Source of the DNA: Paenibacillus sp.
Lineage (GTDB): Bacteria; Bacillota; Bacilli; Paenibacillales; YIM-B00363
NCBI RefSeq assembly: GCF_031177825.1
Contig: NZ_JAPSKE010000011.1
Location: 1 to 64,000, forward strand
Length of the DNA stretch: 64,000 nt
Direction: 5' to 3'
The notes below the pieces were generated by a model. That model worked only from the letters and a program-made list of their open reading frames with translations, ran no database searches and was not told the origin of the DNA. Positions 60,465 to 64,000 of the stretch are shown one piece after another (within the stretch, counting starts at the first letter, position 1; every line of letters starts with the position of its first letter). The position numbers and the translations under genes are program-made.

Positions 60465-60898
60465 TCGTCCATCCCGCTTTCGAAGATGGCGATCAGCCGC
60501 TCTTCCGAGTCGGCGGTTAGAATGCTATCGAAGCTGTCTTCGTCGGAGCAAATCATGGCGACGTTCGTCAGAATGTCGAGATGGTCGTCGCCGACGGCGG
60601 CGATGCCGACGACGAGCTTCGCGACTTGCCCGTCGCCGAAGGAGACGCCGTCCGGGAAGACGAGGATCGACATGCCGGTGGATTTCACGAGCGGCTTCGC
60701 CTCGTTGGTGCCGTGCGGGATGGCGAGGCCGCCGCCCATGTACGTCGAGGAGAGGGCGTCGCGCTCGATCATCTTCTCGATATATTCCTCCGGCACGTGC
60801 CCCGCGTCGACGAGCAGTCGGCCGGCCATGCGGATCGCCTCGTTTTTGTCCGCGGCTTTCGCGCCCAGCTTCACTTTGTTCGTAGATAGGATGGTCAT
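60461..60898 (-). CDS. mtlF: Mannitol-specific PTS EIIA component
   Basis: A 145-residue EIIA of the fructose/mannitol family that takes phosphate from HPr at His62 (GGGLAIPHGTNEAKPLV) and gives it to the EIIB domain of MtlA. VGIAAVGDDHLDILTNVAMI is a second family motif. ATG 60898 is nine bases after a GGAG and lies three bases from the mtlR stop; the open frame upstream lies within mtlR. Having it as a separate protein agrees with MtlA being only EIICB. Confidence 0.95.
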   Translation of the reverse strand: MTILSTNKVKLGAKAADKNEAIRMAGRLLVDAGHVPEEYIEKMIERDALSSTYMGGGLAIPHGTNEAKPLVKSTGMSILVFPDGVSFGDGQVAKLVVGIAAVGDDHLDILTNVAMICSDEDSFDSILTADSEERLIAIFESGMDE

Positions 60899-60900
60899 CG

Positions 60901-62979
60901 TCACTCGCTCCATTCGATATTGTTCTTTATATAAGCTTCTAGTTGATACGATAGGTATTGCTTGATGCACGCTTCGTCATCGGTTTGCAGCGCGTCGATG
61001 AAGTCTTCTTGCAGCAGCATCGCGCTGATTTCGCTCAGCAGCTCGAGCTCGCGCTTCGGAAGGCGTTTCGGCGCGAGCATGAGCAGGAAGCGGGAGACGG
61101 GGCGGTCCGCGCCCGTCTCAATCTTCTCGTCGAGGCGGAACAGCGCGAGCGTCGGCGCCTCGATCGCGTCGCTGCGCGTATGGAATAAGGCCAAATCGGT
61201 GTCCGGGATCAGCACGGAGCCTTGGCGCTCGCGTTCGAGCAGCCGGTCGGTCACCGCTTTCGCGACGTCCGCCGAGGCGGTCCGCCCGCACGCTTCGAGC
61301 AGCAGCTCGCGGATGCCGCGGCCGAACGTCGCCAGCCGGCCGACGACGAACGAGTCGAGCAGCCGGACCGCGCCGTCGGCGTATTGCTTCAGCGCGCGGA
61401 GCCGCTCGAGCGCGTCTTCGTTCGGGACCGAGGCTCCCGCCGGCGGCCCGGCTCCCGTCGGCGCGGCGCCTTGCGCCCGCTTGCGTTCGGCCGCGCCGCG
61501 AAGGAAGCGCCGCAGCCGATCCGTCTCCTCCTCGTTCAACAGAGGAGACAGCTTAATGTACTGCTCGGGCGGCAGCGGCAGGTCGACGGTCGACACGATC
61601 AGGTCGTAACGGTCCTTCGGGCTGTGCGCCGCTTCGTACCACGAGACGTTGCCGACGACGTTCAGCTGCGGGAATTCCTTCGCGAGTCGGACGGCCAGCA
61701 TCTTCGAGGAGCCGATGCCGCTCGTGCACACGAGCAGGGCGCGTACGGCGTCCGGCAGCTGCTTGGCCCGCTCGAGCGCCGCGCCGAAATGCATCGCGAG
61801 AAACCCGATCTCCTCGTCCGGCACCGTAAGCCCGGGCTCCCGTTGCCGCAGCGTTTCCTTCGCGGCTTCCTTGACGCTCAGGAAGAGCGTCTCGTAATCT
61901 TTCTTAATTTGCTGCAGCAGCGGGTTGCGGATCGAGCCGCCTTCGCGGAGCCGCGCGATGGCCGGCTCCAGATGCTGCAGCAGCCCCTCTCGGAGCTGCC
62001 GGTCGCCGGCGAGCGACGCGTGCATCCGGCGCTCCACGGCGGCGATGAGCGCGCTCGTCGTCTCGAGCAGCCGCGGATCCGCTCCCGCGACGCCGACGCC
62101 GTCGTCGTCCGTCTCGTCCTCCGTCAGCACGCCGGCGACGTAGGCGATCTCCTCGGGAGGCAGGTCGAGCCCGAGCTCCCGGCCGAGCGCGCCCGCGAGC
62201 GCGGCCGCCGCGTCCGGCGGCGGGGCGGCGCCCCCGGACGCGCCGATCCGATGGCCGGCGCCGAAGCGGGCGAGCGCGACGGACAGCCGCACGAGCTTGC
62301 GGGTGTACGCCGTCTCGGAGAGCTCCTTCGCTCCCGCCGCTTCGTTCGCCCACAGCGCACGTTCCAGCCGGAAGAAGTGCGGCTTGCCGATCGACTCGAG
62401 CAGCTTCGCGGTGACGGGGTGGAGCGGGCGACCGTCCGTTTCCGGCCGGCCGAACAGATCGGAGTCGTCCAGCGTCTCCCAGGCGAGACGCCGGATCGCG
62501 CTGCGTTTTCCGGCTTCGTCGCCTTCCAGCTGCACCCCGTACCCGCGCCTTCGGACGAGCGTCAATCCGTCCCGCGCCGCCCATCGCTCGACCTCGTCCA
62601 GATCGCTCGTCACGGTCGGCGTCGTCACTTGCAGCTCGTGGGCGAGCGCGAACAGCTTCACCGGTTCGTCCGCCTCGAGCAGCGCGCAGAGCAGCAGCGT
62701 CCGGCGATCCGTCGCCGACAGCTCGTCGGATTCCGCGTGGCGGAGAATCCGCTCGAGCGCTTCGAGCCGCCCCGGGTCGGCGTCGAGCCGGATGCCGGCG
62801 CCCGCCTTCTTCTGCAGGCCGACGCCGACGTCCGCGAGCAGCGATTCTACGTCCGCGAGCTCCCGGTGCACGGTGCGCGCGCTGACGTCGGCCGCCTTGG
62901 CCAGCTCGCCGGCGGATAGATCGCCCGGCGCGCGGAGCAGCGCCTCGACGATTTTCTTTTGACGTTGAGACACCTTCAT
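60901..62979 (-). CDS. mtlR: MtlR-type PRD transcriptional activator
   Basis: A 692-residue regulator of the mannitol operon. N-terminal helix-turn-helix domains (~1-160; QRQKKIVEALLRAPGDLSAGELAKAADVSARTVHRELADVE, then HELQVTTPTVTSDLDEVERW) are followed by two PRD domains (~190-405) whose histidines receive phosphate from HPr or EIIB (for example GFLAMHFGAALERAK). An EIIB-like domain has Cys in LLVCTSGIGSSKMLAVRLA (~415-505), and a C-terminal EIIA-like domain carries His in LALFHTRSDAIEAP (~545-692). This is the Gram-positive MtlR layout, where phosphorylation state sets activity. It lies inside the operon, after mtlA, and starts with a GAGGGGGG site. Confidence 0.94.
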   Translation of the reverse strand: MKVSQRQKKIVEALLRAPGDLSAGELAKAADVSARTVHRELADVESLLADVGVGLQKKAGAGIRLDADPGRLEALERILRHAESDELSATDRRTLLLCALLEADEPVKLFALAHELQVTTPTVTSDLDEVERWAARDGLTLVRRRGYGVQLEGDEAGKRSAIRRLAWETLDDSDLFGRPETDGRPLHPVTAKLLESIGKPHFFRLERALWANEAAGAKELSETAYTRKLVRLSVALARFGAGHRIGASGGAAPPPDAAAALAGALGRELGLDLPPEEIAYVAGVLTEDETDDDGVGVAGADPRLLETTSALIAAVERRMHASLAGDRQLREGLLQHLEPAIARLREGGSIRNPLLQQIKKDYETLFLSVKEAAKETLRQREPGLTVPDEEIGFLAMHFGAALERAKQLPDAVRALLVCTSGIGSSKMLAVRLAKEFPQLNVVGNVSWYEAAHSPKDRYDLIVSTVDLPLPPEQYIKLSPLLNEEETDRLRRFLRGAAERKRAQGAAPTGAGPPAGASVPNEDALERLRALKQYADGAVRLLDSFVVGRLATFGRGIRELLLEACGRTASADVAKAVTDRLLERERQGSVLIPDTDLALFHTRSDAIEAPTLALFRLDEKIETGADRPVSRFLLMLAPKRLPKRELELLSEISAMLLQEDFIDALQTDDEACIKQYLSYQLEAYIKNNIEWSE

Positions 62980-63012
62980 CGCGCCCGCCCCCCTCGTCGC
63001 TACAATGGACGC

Positions 63013-63044
63013 AACGCCGACGACAATACAGCGTCGTCAGCGTT
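63013..63044 (-). promoter_or_regulatory. Intercistronic hairpin between mtlA and mtlR
   Basis: AACGC-GACGAC and GTCGTC-GCGTT form an 11-bp stem with one mismatch and an eight-base loop. No T run follows in the direction of transcription, so it is more likely an mRNA processing or stability element than a terminator. Confidence 0.5.
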
Positions 63045-63066
63045 ACGGTTTATCCGGCATTTTCGA

Positions 63067-64000
63067 TTATTGGAGCCGCTTGACGAGCTCGTCGTATTCC
63101 GGACTCTTCAGGAAGTCGTCGATCGAAATATGTTCCGCGTTCGGCGCCTTCAGCCGCGCGCGGTCCGTAAGCGTCTTGTGCGTGATGACGATGTCCGCGT
63201 CCTGCGGAATATCGTTGATCGCCGTATTCGTGACGGTCAGCGGCAAGCCCGCCGCCTTCACCTTCTTGCGCAGGATGGAGGCGCCCATCGCGCTCGAACC
63301 CATACCCGCGTCGCAGGAGAAGACGATTTTGTTCACTTCGCCTTTCGCCTTCTGCGGCCCTCTGGCCGTCGTAGCCGTTGCCGATACGGAGCCGTTCGTA
63401 CCGGCGCTCTTCATCTCTTTCATTTTCGATTGAGCTTGCTCCAGATCGTCATCCGCTGGTTTGCCCGTCTTCAGCAGCAGCGCCGAGACGGCGAAGGAAG
63501 CGGCGGCGGACGTAACGACGCCGGTCAGCACCGGCAGCAGGCCGCCTCTAGGCGACATCGCGGCGAGGGCGAAGATGCTGCCCGGCGACGGCGTCGCCAC
63601 GAGACCCGCGCCCGTCAGGAGGAACGTGAACGTGCCGACGATGCCGCCCGCGATCGCGCCGAGGATGAGACGCGGGTTCATCAAGATGTACGGGAAGTAA
63701 ATTTCGTGAATCCCGCCGAGGAAGTGAATGATCGTCGCGCCCGGCGCCGATTGCTTCGCCATGCCGCGGCCGACGAGCCAGTACGCGAGCAGGATGCCGA
63801 GACCGGGGCCCGGATTCGCTTCCAGCAGGAAGATGATCGACTTGCCGGCGGTGGACGCTTGATCGAGCGCGATCGGGCTCAGCACCCCGTGGTTGATCGC
63901 GTTGTTCAGGAACAGCACCTTGCCGGGCTCGATCAGAACGTTCGCGAGCGGAAGCAGGCCGGTGTCGACGAGCGCTTGGACGCCCTCCGCGAGCGCTTGA
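63067..64000 (-). CDS. mtlA: Mannitol-specific PTS EIICB (MtlA), 3' part only
   Basis: The C-terminal ~310 residues of the mannitol permease; the gene continues past the right edge. The membrane EIIC part shows NNAINHGVLSPIALDQA and LEANPGPGLGILLAYWLVG, the family's substrate-binding region with the NPGPG loop, and then GGIHEIYFPYILMNPRLILG carrying the conserved G-x-H-E. After a linker rich in Ser, Thr and Ala, the EIIB domain has the phospho-Cys in IVFSCDAGMGSSAMGASILRKKV. No EIIA domain follows the EIIB, which is supplied by mtlF. It imports and phosphorylates mannitol. Confidence 0.96.
   Translation of the reverse strand, partial: QALAEGVQALVDTGLLPLANVLIEPGKVLFLNNAINHGVLSPIALDQASTAGKSIIFLLEANPGPGLGILLAYWLVGRGMAKQSAPGATIIHFLGGIHEIYFPYILMNPRLILGAIAGGIVGTFTFLLTGAGLVATPSPGSIFALAAMSPRGGLLPVLTGVVTSAAASFAVSALLLKTGKPADDDLEQAQSKMKEMKSAGTNGSVSATATTARGPQKAKGEVNKIVFSCDAGMGSSAMGASILRKKVKAAGLPLTVTNTAINDIPQDADIVITHKTLTDRARLKAPNAEHISIDDFLKSPEYDELVKRLQ

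Overview
The window is GC-rich chromosomal DNA of a Gram-positive, endospore-forming, plant-polysaccharide-degrading bacterium, most likely Paenibacillaceae (Paenibacillus/Cohnella-like). The evidence is gene content: strong GGAGG ribosome-binding sites, a DesK/DesR desaturase system, CBM3-bearing and SLH-like secreted enzymes, YesM/YesN and LplA/LplB/YtcP-type sugar systems, soluble PAS histidine kinases of the sporulation-kinase type, and an HPr that keeps both His15 and Ser46. No phage, insertion sequence, tRNA or CRISPR array was recognised.

Layout. 1-0.4 kb: the 3' part of a 5S rRNA gene and its terminator, then a 44-residue small ORF. 0.4-3.6 kb: manganese catalase, then the remains of a sugar ABC operon (a permease stub, an intact MalG-type permease and a GH130 enzyme; no binding protein). 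3.6-6.6 kb: fatty-acid desaturase with desK and desR; desK appears to start at a rare ATT codon. 6.6-9.8 kb: a TIM-barrel isomerase-like protein, a stalk-domain/Gmad2 lipoprotein-like secreted protein and a PAS kinase. 9.8-17 kb: ArsR-like regulator divergent from a GH2 enzyme; LacI-family regulator divergent from a 1,032-residue GH-A enzyme, with a repeated-motif operator between them. 17-25.4 kb: AdoMet decarboxylase, lactonase-type propeller, secreted CBM3-CBM3-FN3-FN3-GH44 glucanase, GH43-like enzyme, a decayed GH5-like/CBM gene and an alkyltransferase-like DNA-repair protein.

25.4-48.9 kb is a large pectin/rhamnogalacturonan utilisation region. It has a lipoprotein binding protein with a YesM-type kinase, YesN-type regulator and GH78-type enzyme; a frameshifted small gene; a secreted PL10 pectate lyase fused to a CE8 pectin methylesterase; four imperfect palindromic repeats; a membrane-bound AraC regulator; two tandem paralogous binding proteins; two permeases; a GH43 enzyme; an uncharacterised alpha/alpha-toroid protein; and a GH105 unsaturated glucuronyl/galacturonyl hydrolase. 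Together these can de-esterify and cleave pectin outside the cell, import oligosaccharides and trim them inside. ATPase subunits are absent, which fits the use of a shared MsmX-type ATPase encoded elsewhere. Three cre-like sites suggest CcpA repression.

48.9-57.2 kb: Gfo/Idh/MocA oxidoreductase, two futalosine-pathway menaquinone genes (mqnB, mqnD), a PadR/HAAS pair, an AraC regulator divergent from a phytanoyl-CoA dioxygenase-like gene, and a three-PAS histidine kinase. 57.2-64 kb: a minus-strand mannitol PTS operon read mtlA (cut by the window edge)-mtlR-mtlF-mtlD-ptsI-ptsH, which carries its own enzyme I and HPr. All functional assignments come from reading motifs by eye; no database search was run.
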